DNA of 64,000 nucleotides from Puia sp963703355 (GTDB lineage: Bacteria > Bacteroidota > Bacteroidia > Chitinophagales > Chitinophagaceae). The stretch is from the NCBI GenBank assembly GCA_963703355.1, contig OY969813.1:3906001-3970000 (forward strand), read 5' to 3'. Positions 36,039 through 43,722 of the stretch are shown piece by piece (the stretch's first letter is position 1; each line of letters starts with the position of its first letter). The notes beneath the pieces are model-generated. The model ran no database searches, was not told the origin of the DNA, and saw nothing but the letters and a program-made list of their open reading frames with translations. The position numbers and the translations under genes were made by a program.

Positions 36039-39000
36039 CTAGTCAAACCGCAGATCAAGACCCAGTCCGCGCAATTCATGAACCAATACATTGAATGACT
36101 CCGGTATGCCAGCTCTTGGGATACTATCACCTTTCACGATTGCTTCATAAGTTTTCGCACGGCCGATGATATCATCGGATTTGAGCGTGAGCAATTCCTG
36201 CAGAATATTGGAAGCACCATAAGCTTCTAGAGCCCATACTTCCATTTCTCCAAAACGCTGTCCTCCGAACTGCGCCTTACCACCTAATGGTTGCTGCGTG
36301 ATCAGACTGTATGGTCCGATACTACGGGCGTGCATCTTATCATCCACCATGTGGTGAAGTTTAATGATATAGATGATACCTACGGTCGCTTTTTGGTCAA
36401 AGCGGTCGCCTGTTTCTCCATCATACAGATACGTATGGCCGAATACCGGTAAACCTGCCTTGTCGATATGTTCTGCAATTTCTTCAACGCTCGCTCCATC
36501 GAAAATCGGCGTTGAGAATTTCAAGCCTAATTTTTCACCAGCCCAACCGAGAACGGTTTCATAAATCTGACCGAGGTTCATACGGGAAGGCACACCTAAT
36601 GGATTCAGTACGATATCTACTGGGGTTCCGTCTTCAAGGAACGGCATGTCTTCAGCACGAACGATCTTGGCAACGATACCTTTGTTACCATGCCGGCCTG
36701 CCATTTTATCGCCTACTTTCAATTTACGTTTAACAGCCAGATAAACCTTGGCGAGTTTCAATACACCAGCCGGTAATTCATCACCGATAGAAATATTGAA
36801 TTTCTCTCTTTTGTATCTGCCGAGTTCTTCGTTGTACTTGATATTGTAGTTGTGCAACAAAACGTTTACGAGTTCGTCGGATTTCGGATCTCCTGTCCAT
36901 CCCAAAGGATTTACATTGAGATAGTCGATACCACTCAGATTCTTCTGTGTGAACTTGGCACCTTTTCCAATCTGCACTTCACCGAAGTTATTGTTTACTC
37001 CGGTTGAACTATGATCCTTCAGTAGTACACCCAGTTTGGAAATCAGCACTTCCAGGAGATCTGATTCGTTCTTCTCATGTACTTTTTCAATCTTATCCAA
37101 CACTGCTTTCTCACGCACTTTTGCATTCTTGTCTTTCTTTGCGCGTTGGAAAAGTTTTTTGCTGATTACAACACCTTCTGTACCACTCGGTGCCTTTAAA
37201 GAAGCATCTTTTGCATCTCCGGCTTTGTCGCCGAAGATAGCACGGAGCAGTTTTTCCTCTGGTGTAGGATCACTTTCACCCTTAGGTGTGATCTTACCAA
37301 TCAGGATATCGCCTTCTTTTATTTGTGCTCCTACACGAATGATACCATTTTCATCCAGATCCTTTGTGGCTTCTTCTGAAACGTTGGGAATATCCGGAGT
37401 TAATTCTTCTTCACCCAGTTTTGTATCTCTTACTTCCAGCTCATATTCAGAAATATGAACAGAAGTAAATAAATCTTCACGTACTACTTTTTCACTGATT
37501 ACAATGGCATCTTCGAAGTTGTAACCTTTCCATGGCATGAACGCCACTTTCAGATTTCTTCCAAGTGCCATTTCACCTGCCTGTACAGCGTATCCTTCTG
37601 TAAGGAAATCACCCTCTTTAACGCGCTGTCCTTTTCTGACAGCCGGTTTCAGATTGATACAGGTTTCCTGGTTCGTTTTAATGAACTTGGTGAGTTTGTA
37701 TATTTTCAGATCATCCTCAAAACTTACGAGTTTCTGGATTTCATTTCTTTCGTAACGAACATGGATTTCATTGGCATCCACAAATTCAACCACACCTTCT
37801 CCTTCAGAGTGAATCTGAATACGCGCATCGCGGGCAGCTTTTGCTTCCAGACCTGTTCCAACGATTGGCCTTTCAGGAAGTATCAATGGTACAGCCTGAC
37901 GTTGCATGTTTGATCCCATCAAGGCACGGTTGGCATCATCATGTTCGAGGAAAGGAATAAGTGAAGCACTCAGACCAACAATCTGGTTTGGTGCCACGTC
38001 CATATATTCAACATCGTTTCTGTCGAGGATCGGGAAGTCACCTGTCTGGCGCGACACAATTTTATCTTCAACGAAATTACCTTTATCATCCAGCGCGATA
38101 TTCGCCTGTGCGATTTTAGCAATATCTTCTTCTTCTGCACTCAGGTAAGTAAGTTTTTTCATGTCTACTTTACCTTCGTTCACTTTGCGGTAAGGCGTTT
38201 CAATGAACCCCATTTCGTTGATCTTCGCGTGAACGCAAAGGGTCGAAATGAGTCCGATATTCGGTCCTTCCGGAGTTTCAATGGTACACAGACGGCCATA
38301 ATGAGAATAATGTACATCACGTACTTCAAATCCTGCTCTTTCACGGCTCAGACCTCCGGGCCCGAGGGCGGAGATGCGGCGTTTGTGCGTTATTTCACTT
38401 AATGGATTTGTTTGATCGAGGAACTGTGACAACTGCGATGTTCCAAAGAAGGAATTTATCACAGAAGAAAGTGTTCTTGCGTTAATCAGATCCACTGGTG
38501 TGAATACTTCATTATCACGAACGTTCATACGTTCACGGATGGTACGGGCCATACGGGCCAGGCCTACTCCGAATTGAGCGTATAGTTGTTCTCCCACGGT
38601 ACGCACACGACGGTTGCTCAGGTGATCGATATCATCGATTTCTGCTTTACCGTTTGTGAGGCGTACGAGGTATTTGATAATCTCAATCATATCACCCTTA
38701 GTCAGTGTTTTCTGAGTCAGTGGCAGATTCAGATTGAGTTTGCGATTTATTTTATAACGGCCTACTTCGCCGAGGTCATAACGCTTGTCGCTGAAAAATA
38801 ATTTGTCGATGATACCCCGTGCCGTTTCATCATCAGGTGCATCGGCTCCGCGAAGCTGGCGGTAGATATGCTGAACTGCTTCCAGTTCGCTGTTGGAGGT
38901 ATCTTTATTCAGCGTGTTATAGATGATGGCGTAATCTCCACCTACATCTTCTTTCTGAATAAATACACTTTTCACATCCATTTCGATGACCATATCGATG

Positions 39001-39842
39001 GCTTCTTCATCAAGAACAGTGTCACGTTCCAACACGATTTCATTTCTTTCGATAGAAACCACTTCACCGGTATCTTCATCCACAAAATCCTCCACCCATG
39101 TTCTGAGAACCCGGGCGGCGAGTTTCTTGCCGATGTATTTATGCAACGTTTTTTTATCCACTTTTACCTCATCAGCCATTCCAAAGAGAGCGAGTATATC
39201 TTTATCGGTTTCGTAACCGATGGAACGCAGAAGGGTAGTTACCGGGAATTTCTTTTTACGATCGATATACGCAAACATCACGTTATTGATATCGGTCGCA
39301 AATTCCATCCATGCTCCTTTAAAAGGAATTACACGGGCAGAATATATTTTGGTTCCGTTCGGATGAATGGATTGACCAAAGAACACTCCGGGTGATCTGT
39401 GCAGTTGTGATACAACTACGCGTTCAGCACCGTTTATGACAAAGGTTCCGCGTGGAGTCATGTAAGGAATATTCCCCAGGAATACGTCCTGCACGATGGT
39501 TTGAAAATCCACGTGCTCTTCGTCGTTACAGCTGAGGCGGAGTTTCGCTTTCAGTGGTACGGCGTACGTGAGCCCGCGTTCCATACATTCTTCGATGGTA
39601 TAACGGGGTGGGTCGATGAAATAATCAAGGAACTCCAGCATGAAAATGTTCCTCGTATCAGTGATCGGGAAATTTTCCTTGAATACCTTGAACAATCCTT
39701 CGATATTACGCTTGTCTGGAGTTGTTTCCAACTGGAAAAACTCTTTAAAAGACTGGATCTGAACTTCGAGAAGATCAGGTGTTTCCGCAAGGTGTTTAAT
39801 CTTGCCGAAATTGATCCTTGGTGTGAGCTTTGTTGAAGACAT
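36039..39842 (-). CDS. rpoB: DNA-directed RNA polymerase subunit beta
   Basis: 1267 residues, the usual Bacteroidota length. The rifampicin-binding cluster is intact and of wild-type form (SQLSQFLDQTNPLSEITHKR then RISALGPGGLSRERAGFEVR), and the C-terminal GGKAQFGGQRFGEMEVWALE and LELR-type tail blocks that contact beta' are present. Normally rpoC follows; here the stop codon is followed by a heptamer array and a strong terminator, and rpoC is 21 kb away on the other strand. Upstream, a terminator-like hairpin after rplL and a separate -7 box suggest rpoB is its own transcription unit. No frameshift is seen. Confidence 0.98.
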   Translation of the reverse strand: MSSTKLTPRINFGKIKHLAETPDLLEVQIQSFKEFFQLETTPDKRNIEGLFKVFKENFPITDTRNIFMLEFLDYFIDPPRYTIEECMERGLTYAVPLKAKLRLSCNDEEHVDFQTIVQDVFLGNIPYMTPRGTFVINGAERVVVSQLHRSPGVFFGQSIHPNGTKIYSARVIPFKGAWMEFATDINNVMFAYIDRKKKFPVTTLLRSIGYETDKDILALFGMADEVKVDKKTLHKYIGKKLAARVLRTWVEDFVDEDTGEVVSIERNEIVLERDTVLDEEAIDMVIEMDVKSVFIQKEDVGGDYAIIYNTLNKDTSNSELEAVQHIYRQLRGADAPDDETARGIIDKLFFSDKRYDLGEVGRYKINRKLNLNLPLTQKTLTKGDMIEIIKYLVRLTNGKAEIDDIDHLSNRRVRTVGEQLYAQFGVGLARMARTIRERMNVRDNEVFTPVDLINARTLSSVINSFFGTSQLSQFLDQTNPLSEITHKRRISALGPGGLSRERAGFEVRDVHYSHYGRLCTIETPEGPNIGLISTLCVHAKINEMGFIETPYRKVNEGKVDMKKLTYLSAEEEDIAKIAQANIALDDKGNFVEDKIVSRQTGDFPILDRNDVEYMDVAPNQIVGLSASLIPFLEHDDANRALMGSNMQRQAVPLILPERPIVGTGLEAKAARDARIQIHSEGEGVVEFVDANEIHVRYERNEIQKLVSFEDDLKIYKLTKFIKTNQETCINLKPAVRKGQRVKEGDFLTEGYAVQAGEMALGRNLKVAFMPWKGYNFEDAIVISEKVVREDLFTSVHISEYELEVRDTKLGEEELTPDIPNVSEEATKDLDENGIIRVGAQIKEGDILIGKITPKGESDPTPEEKLLRAIFGDKAGDAKDASLKAPSGTEGVVISKKLFQRAKKDKNAKVREKAVLDKIEKVHEKNESDLLEVLISKLGVLLKDHSSTGVNNNFGEVQIGKGAKFTQKNLSGIDYLNVNPLGWTGDPKSDELVNVLLHNYNIKYNEELGRYKREKFNISIGDELPAGVLKLAKVYLAVKRKLKVGDKMAGRHGNKGIVAKIVRAEDMPFLEDGTPVDIVLNPLGVPSRMNLGQIYETVLGWAGEKLGLKFSTPIFDGASVEEIAEHIDKAGLPVFGHTYLYDGETGDRFDQKATVGIIYIIKLHHMVDDKMHARSIGPYSLITQQPLGGKAQFGGQRFGEMEVWALEAYGASNILQELLTLKSDDIIGRAKTYEAIVKGDSIPRAGIPESFNVLVHELRGLGLDLRFD

Positions 39843-39994
39843 AATGGTATATATCCTTTTTTAAATGTTCAAACTACAGTACGCGGGAAAACAAAACAAT
39901 GCCCTGTGAATTCAATGAATTCGCAATGCATTGATTAATAACATGTTATCTTGTGCTGAATATTTATAACTTAATTGGTAATACAAACGGACGG

Positions 39995-40002
39995 CAAAGT
40001 TA
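39995..40002 (-). promoter_or_regulatory. -7 box of an rpoB promoter
   Basis: On the minus strand TAACTTTG matches TAnnTTTG exactly. The -33 position is not convincing. Predicted 5' untranslated region about 145 bases. A facing heptamer array starts 40 bases upstream. Confidence 0.5.
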
Positions 40003-40041
40003 AGGATTTTGTGGCAATTTTTTGGCATTCCTGAAATAAAT

Positions 40042-40112
40042 CGTTGACCGTTGATCGTTGGCTGTTGGCAGTTGATGATTGGCGGTCAACGGTCATCTGT
40101 CAACGGCCAACG
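40042..40112. repeat. Back-to-back heptamer arrays upstream of rpoB (6 + 4 units)
   Basis: CGTTGAC, CGTTGAT, CGTTGGC, TGTTGGC, AGTTGAT, GATTGGC (40042-40083) are followed with no spacer by GGTCAAC, GGTCATC, TGTCAAC, GGCCAAC (40084-40111). The second group is reverse-complement-like to the first, so the block is a 70-base imperfect palindrome. It lies between the rplL terminator-like hairpin and the rpoB -7 box. Confidence 0.9.
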
Positions 40113-40152
40113 AAAAGAAAATGGTGAACAGATCAGATCCATTCACCATTTT
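40113..40152 (-). terminator. Terminator-like hairpin after rplL
   Basis: AAAATGGTGAA (40118-40128) pairs with TTCACCATTTT (40142-40152), 11 bp with a 13-base loop. On the minus strand it is followed by TTTTCTTTTCG, 23 bases after the rplL stop. It could end or attenuate the rplKAJL transcript before rpoB. Confidence 0.6.
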
Positions 40153-40174
40153 CCATAAACTATTTACGAGAATC

Positions 40175-40552
40175 TTACTGAATCTCAACTTCAGCACCAG
40201 CTTCTTTCAGTTTTGCAACCAGACCTTCAGCGTCTGCCTTGCTCACACCTTCTTTAACTGGTTTTGGAGCACCGTCTACCAGATCCTTAGCTTCTTTGAG
40301 TCCAAGTCCTGTAAGGTCCTTAACGATCTTCACAACGTTCAGCTTATTGGCTCCTGCGGCCTTCAGAATAACTGTGAAAGCAGTTTTTTCTTCAGCTGCT
40401 GCTGCTGCACCACCGGCAGCAGGACCTGCAACTGCAACAGCCGCTGCAGCGGGTTCGATACCGTATTCTTCTTTCAGAATTTTTGCGAGTTCATTAACTT
40501 CTTTTACAGTCAGGGATACTAACTGTTCTGCGAATGATTTTAAATCTGCCAT
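40175..40552 (-). CDS. rplL: 50S ribosomal protein L7/L12
   Basis: The 125-residue stalk protein, present as several dimers per ribosome, that recruits translational GTPases. The N-terminal dimerisation helix, an Ala/Gly-rich hinge (AVAVAGPAAGGAAAAAEEKT, about residues 38-57) and the C-terminal GTPase-contact domain (KLNVVKIVKDLTGLGLKEAK) are all clear. It follows rplJ after an unusually long 223-base gap largely filled by two heptamer arms, and is followed by a terminator-like hairpin. Confidence 0.98.
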   Translation of the reverse strand: MADLKSFAEQLVSLTVKEVNELAKILKEEYGIEPAAAAVAVAGPAAGGAAAAAEEKTAFTVILKAAGANKLNVVKIVKDLTGLGLKEAKDLVDGAPKPVKEGVSKADAEGLVAKLKEAGAEVEIQ

Positions 40553-40616
40553 TTTGTTTGATTTTTTCCCCCTTCATGGTTAGTTTTTGCCAACTCCGGA
40601 GGATGGTTATTAAAAA

Positions 40617-40769
40617 AGCTTAAAGCTTAAGGCCTAACGCCTAACGTCAAGCGCTTAATTGCAATGATTGTTTTATTTAAAGAACTTTTTTTCTGATTTC
40701 GCGTTCCACGTTAAGCGTTAAGCGTTAAGCGTTCCGCGTTAAGCGTTCCGCGTTAAGCGTTCCGCGTTA
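40617..40769. repeat. Facing heptamer arrays between rplJ and rplL (6 + 10 units)
   Basis: Left arm 40617-40658: AGCTTAA, AGCTTAA, GGCCTAA, CGCCTAA, CGTCAAG, CGCTTAA. Right arm 40700-40769: ten units alternating AGCGTTA/AGCGTTC and CGCGTTA/CGCGTTC after CGCGTTC and CACGTTA. The arms are reverse-complement-like around a 41-base A/T-rich spacer. The right arm ends seven bases from the rplJ stop codon. Confidence 0.92.
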
Positions 40770-40775
40770 AACTTT

Positions 40776-41306
40776 CTACGCTTGTGCCCTTGCTTCCAAT
40801 GCCTGCACCAGACCCGCCAGCTTTGCACCAGCATTCAATCCGCTGATTACATTCTTAGCAGGTGATTGTAACAGACTGATGATTTCCCCGATAAGATCGT
40901 GTTTACTCTTCAGTGTTGTCAGCGTTTTCAACTGATTATCTCCTTCGAAAACGTCACCGTCGATGAAAGCTGCTTTCAACACGGGTTTTTCAAGATTTGC
41001 ATCCTTACGGAAGCTGCTGATGATAAGAGCCGGTTCTTTTGCACTTTCAGAGAAAAGTAAAGCCGTTACTCCGTTCAATGAGTTATACATGCCGGAAAAC
41101 CTTTTGGAATCCAGATTTTCCAGCGCTTTTTTAATCAGTGTATTCTTGGCAACTTTCATTTCTACTTTTTTATTAAAGCAGATTCTGCGGAGCTTACCAA
41201 CCTGTTCCACTGTAAGGGATTCTGTATTGGTTACATAGAAATTGTTGTATTGAGAGAATTTACCTTTCAACACTTCAATTACTTCATTTTTTTGATCTTT
41301 AGTCAT
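40776..41306 (-). CDS. rplJ: 50S ribosomal protein L10
   Basis: 176 residues. Anchors the L7/L12 stalk to 23S rRNA. The N-terminal rRNA-binding domain includes LSxSEAKEPALIISS-type segments and the start KNEVIEVLKGKFSQYNNFYV; the C-terminal helix that binds L7/L12 dimers is present. It is 20 bases downstream of rplA, so no long L10-binding leader lies directly upstream. The stop is next to the large heptamer arm before rplL. Confidence 0.96.
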   Translation of the reverse strand: MTKDQKNEVIEVLKGKFSQYNNFYVTNTESLTVEQVGKLRRICFNKKVEMKVAKNTLIKKALENLDSKRFSGMYNSLNGVTALLFSESAKEPALIISSFRKDANLEKPVLKAAFIDGDVFEGDNQLKTLTTLKSKHDLIGEIISLLQSPAKNVISGLNAGAKLAGLVQALEARAQA

Positions 41307-41326
41307 AACCTTTTTTTAATAATGTT

Positions 41327-42019
41327 TTATTGAGCAAAAGCCCTGGTGTCAATTGAAATAGAAGGACTCATCGTGCTGGCCATAAATACGCTCTTCACAT
41401 AAGTACCTTTTGATGTGGCCGGTTTCGCACGGATCACCGCATTAATCAGCTCCTGGCTGTTTTGGGTAATTTTATCAGGAGTGAAACTCACGCGTCCAAT
41501 GGATGCATGAATAATTCCTGCTTTGTCTACTTTAAATGCAATTTTACCACCCTTTACTTCATTCACAGCGCTTGCAACATCATTTGTTACAGTTCCGGTT
41601 TTAGGATTCGGCATCAGGTTTCGTGGTCCAAGCACTTTACCCAGCTTACCAATTTTCGGCATCACAGATGGTGTGGCGATTACGACATCAAAATCCACCC
41701 ATCCGCTTTCAATTTTTTGAATAAATTCATCCAATCCAACATAATCAGCACCGGCGTTTTTTGCGTCGTTCTCTTTGTCGGGAGTGCACAATACCAGTAC
41801 ACGTTTTGTTTTTCCGGTACCATGTGGCAGACTTACCGTGCCACGCACAGACTGGTCTGCTTTCTTTGGATCCACACCCAGACGGATATGAAGATCTACG
41901 GAAGCGTCAAACTTTGCAATGTTGACTTCCTTTACCAGTGAAGACGCGTCTTTCAGTGTGTATGCTTTATTTTTGTCGACTTTTGTCGCAACAGATTTTC
42001 TTTTTTTAGAGATAGCCAT
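41327..42019 (-). CDS. rplA: 50S ribosomal protein L1
   Basis: 230 residues, normal length. Binds 23S rRNA at the E-site stalk and in many bacteria represses its own mRNA. Recognised by the family block GKTKRVLVLCTPDKENDAKN-like region, KLGKVLGPRNLMPNPKTGTV and the C-terminal GTYVKSVFMASTMSPSI. Starts 26 bases after rplK. Confidence 0.97.
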   Translation of the reverse strand: MAISKKRKSVATKVDKNKAYTLKDASSLVKEVNIAKFDASVDLHIRLGVDPKKADQSVRGTVSLPHGTGKTKRVLVLCTPDKENDAKNAGADYVGLDEFIQKIESGWVDFDVVIATPSVMPKIGKLGKVLGPRNLMPNPKTGTVTNDVASAVNEVKGGKIAFKVDKAGIIHASIGRVSFTPDKITQNSQELINAVIRAKPATSKGTYVKSVFMASTMSPSISIDTRAFAQ

Positions 42020-42045
42020 ATCTTAATTTTTTTAAGTGTTCAGAA

Positions 42046-42489
42046 TCAATTGTCCCACGGAGCTTTGCCTTCCACATTGACGCCCATGCTGCGTGCCGTT
42101 CCGGCAACCATACGCATGGCGCTTTCAACGGTGAAACAATTCAGGTCGGGCATTTTGTCTTTTGCAATAGCCTCTACCTGGGTCCAGTTGACCTTACCCA
42201 CTTTGTTACGATTTGGCTCTTTGGATCCGCTCTGTAATTTTGCTGCTTCCAGAATTTGTACAGCAGCAGGCGGTGTTTTGATGATAAAGTCGAAGGATTT
42301 GTCGGAATAAACTGTGATCAACACCGGAAGAACTTTACCAATCCTGTCCTGGGTTCTGGCATTGAATTGCTTACAGAACTCCATAATGTTAATACCTTTT
42401 GATCCTAATGCAGGTCCTATCGGGGGTGCGGGATTCGCCTGACCGCCCTTTACCTGTAGTTTTACGTACCCGGAAATTTGCTTTGCCAT
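42046..42489 (-). CDS. rplK: 50S ribosomal protein L11
   Basis: 147 residues from the ATG at 42487-42489 (MAKQISGYVKLQVKGGQANP), the conserved family start; a 16-residue upstream extension in frame is not conserved. GPALGSKGINIMEFCKQFN identifies the N-terminal domain and NCFTVESAMRMVAGTARSMG the rRNA-binding end. First gene of rplKAJL. A good promoter lies 90-120 bases upstream, which is needed because nusG upstream ends at a bidirectional terminator beyond an opposite-strand gene. Confidence 0.97.
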   Translation of the reverse strand: MAKQISGYVKLQVKGGQANPAPPIGPALGSKGINIMEFCKQFNARTQDRIGKVLPVLITVYSDKSFDFIIKTPPAAVQILEAAKLQSGSKEPNRNKVGKVNWTQVEAIAKDKMPDLNCFTVESAMRMVAGTARSMGVNVEGKAPWDN

Positions 42490-42577
42490 AGTTACTTTTT
42501 TTGGTGTTAACGTCCCGGACTTAGCCGAAACTCCCAAACCACATTAATTAAATACTAAGAACTTTCGATTGGGGTCG

Positions 42578-42609
42578 CAAAATTAAGATTTATTTATTGA
42601 ATATTCAAA
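42578..42609 (-). promoter_or_regulatory. Promoter of rplKAJL
   Basis: On the minus strand TTTG (42609-42606), a 20-base spacer, then TAATTTTG (42585-42578), matching both boxes of the Bacteroidota consensus. The -33 box lies four bases from the end of the 40-unit heptamer array. Confidence 0.75.
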
Positions 42610-42613
42610 AAAA

Positions 42614-42893
42614 GCCTAAAGCCTAAAGCCTAAAGCCTAAAGCCTAAAGCGTAAAGCCTAAAGCCTAAAGCCTAAAGCGTAAAGCCTAAAGCCTAAAGCC
42701 TAAAGACTAAAGCGTAAAGCGTAAAGCCTAAAGCCTAAAGCCTAAAGCCTAAAGCCTAAAGCCTAAAGCCTAAAGCCTAAAGCCTAAAGCCTAAAGCCTA
42801 AAGCCTAAAGCCTAAAGCCTAAAGCCTAAAGCCTAAAGCCTAAAGCCTAAAGCCTAAAGCCTAAAGCCTAAAGCCTAAAGCCTAAAGCCTAAA
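42614..42893. repeat. 40-unit heptamer array (GCCTAAA)
   Basis: Exactly 40 consecutive heptamers in perfect register. 35 are GCCTAAA; units 6, 10, 15 and 16 are GCGTAAA and unit 14 is GACTAAA. Variants cluster at the rplK-proximal end while units 17-40 are identical, suggesting recent expansion at the far end. This is the left arm of a pair with 43003-43142. Confidence 0.97.
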
Positions 42894-42915
42894 GCCAATA
42901 ATTTTGGCCGAATAA

Positions 42916-42957
42916 GTTACAATAATATTTGAGCACCATGGGTGCTTTTTTTGTAAC
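42916..42957. other. Nested stem-loop between the two large heptamer arms
   Basis: AGCACC (42932-42937), ATG, GGTGCT (42941-42946) followed by a run of T on the plus strand; outside it GTTACAA (42916-42922) faces TTGTAAC (42951-42957). It can be read as a plus-strand terminator, though no plus-strand gene precedes it, or as the apex of a larger palindromic structure. Confidence 0.55.
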
Positions 42958-43002
42958 ATTTCAATCTCCGAATTCTTATTGTATATTTTGTAAACGGTAT
43001 TT

Positions 43003-43142
43003 GGCTTTCCGCGTTCCGCGTTAAGCGTTCCGCGTTAAGCGTTCCGCGTTAAGCGTTCCGCGTTCCGCGTTCCGCGTTAAGCGTTCCGCGTTAAGCGTTC
43101 AGCGTTCAGCGTTCCGCGTTCCGCTTTAGGCTTTGGGCTTCA
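43003..43142. repeat. 20-unit heptamer array (CGCGTTA/AGCGTTC)
   Basis: Twenty heptamers in register: GGCTTTC, then seventeen units of CGCGTTC, CGCGTTA, AGCGTTC or CGCTTTA, then GGCTTTG and GGCTTCA. The same words form the right arm in the rplJ-rplL gap. It faces the 40-unit arm across 109 bases. Confidence 0.95.
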
Positions 43143-43256
43143 AAAGGAATTGTTTTCTAATTAAGTGCGTTCATTTTTTTCTATGTGAGGATTTCTGATT
43201 AACTTTTTGCCACAAACATCCATAGCATTCAAATCATTTAAAATTGTCTTCAAATT

Positions 43257-43613
43257 ATGGCAAAGTCAAAGAAGAAAGCGGCAAAGAAAAAAGCAGCGCC
43301 GAAAAAGAAATCTGCTTCCAAGAAATCTGCAAAAAAGTCACCCGCAAAAAAGAAGGTAGCTAAGAAAAAATCAGCTCCTAAAAAGAAAGCGGCCCCAAAG
43401 AAAAAAGCAGCTCCTAAAAAGAAATCTGCACCAAAGAAAAAAGCGGCACCGAAGAAGGCTGCACCAAAAAAAGCGGCACCAAAGAAGAAGGTTGTTCGTA
43501 AAGCCAGTCCGGCACCTGTGATCAGCTTGCCGTCAGCGCCAGAAGTGCCAACTGGAAGTTCGGATAATTCAAACGGATCAGGATCTACGGATTTGGGTGG
43601 TAGTTCTTTCTAG
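43257..43613 (+). CDS. Histone H1-like Lys/Ala/Pro-rich DNA-binding protein
   Basis: A 118-residue basic protein. Residues 2-80 are almost entirely Lys, Ala, Pro and Ser in imperfect KKAAPKK and KKSAPKK repeats, like the C-terminal tail of eukaryotic H1 and bacterial Hc1-type proteins; the remaining tail is Ser/Gly/Asn-rich and uncharged. It probably binds DNA or RNA electrostatically and is likely nucleoid-associated. It lies on the plus strand inside the nusG-rplK interval of an otherwise minus-strand translation cluster, convergent with nusG, with which it shares a bidirectional terminator. Confidence 0.85.
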   Translation: MAKSKKKAAKKKAAPKKKSASKKSAKKSPAKKKVAKKKSAPKKKAAPKKKAAPKKKSAPKKKAAPKKAAPKKAAPKKKVVRKASPAPVISLPSAPEVPTGSSDNSNGSGSTDLGGSSF

Positions 43614-43659
43614 ATTTGGTTTTGCAGTTTGAGGATAGCGATATTTAATGACCGAATAA

Positions 43660-43698
43660 AAAAAAGACGTCTCTTATTATGAATGAGACGTCTTTTTT
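43660..43698. terminator. Bidirectional terminator between the H1-like gene and nusG
   Basis: AAAAAAGACGTCTC (43660-43673) and GAGACGTCTTTTTT (43685-43698) form a 14-bp stem with an 11-base loop and T-runs in both directions. Confidence 0.92.
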
Positions 43699-43722
43699 AT
43701 TTAATTAAGCAACTATATGAAA

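Noticed and set aside
36039..39842. Long plus-strand frames opposite rpoB (for example 38868-39395)
   Set aside because: They are antisense shadows of rpoB with no start context, domain or signal.
42490..42537. 16-residue N-terminal extension of L11
   Set aside because: L11 begins with MAKQISGY-type sequence; the extension is unconserved.
42614..42893. CRISPR array
   Set aside because: Units are 7 bases and contiguous with no spacers; no cas genes nearby.
42614..42893. Telomere-like repeat (TTTAGGC resembles plant TTTAGGG)
   Set aside because: It is internal, in a ribosomal-protein cluster, with only 40 units and a facing second arm; no chromosome end is implied.
42929..42953. Intrinsic terminator of a plus-strand gene
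   Set aside because: The hairpin and T-run are good, but no plus-strand gene precedes it for several kilobases, so it is listed as a structural element.
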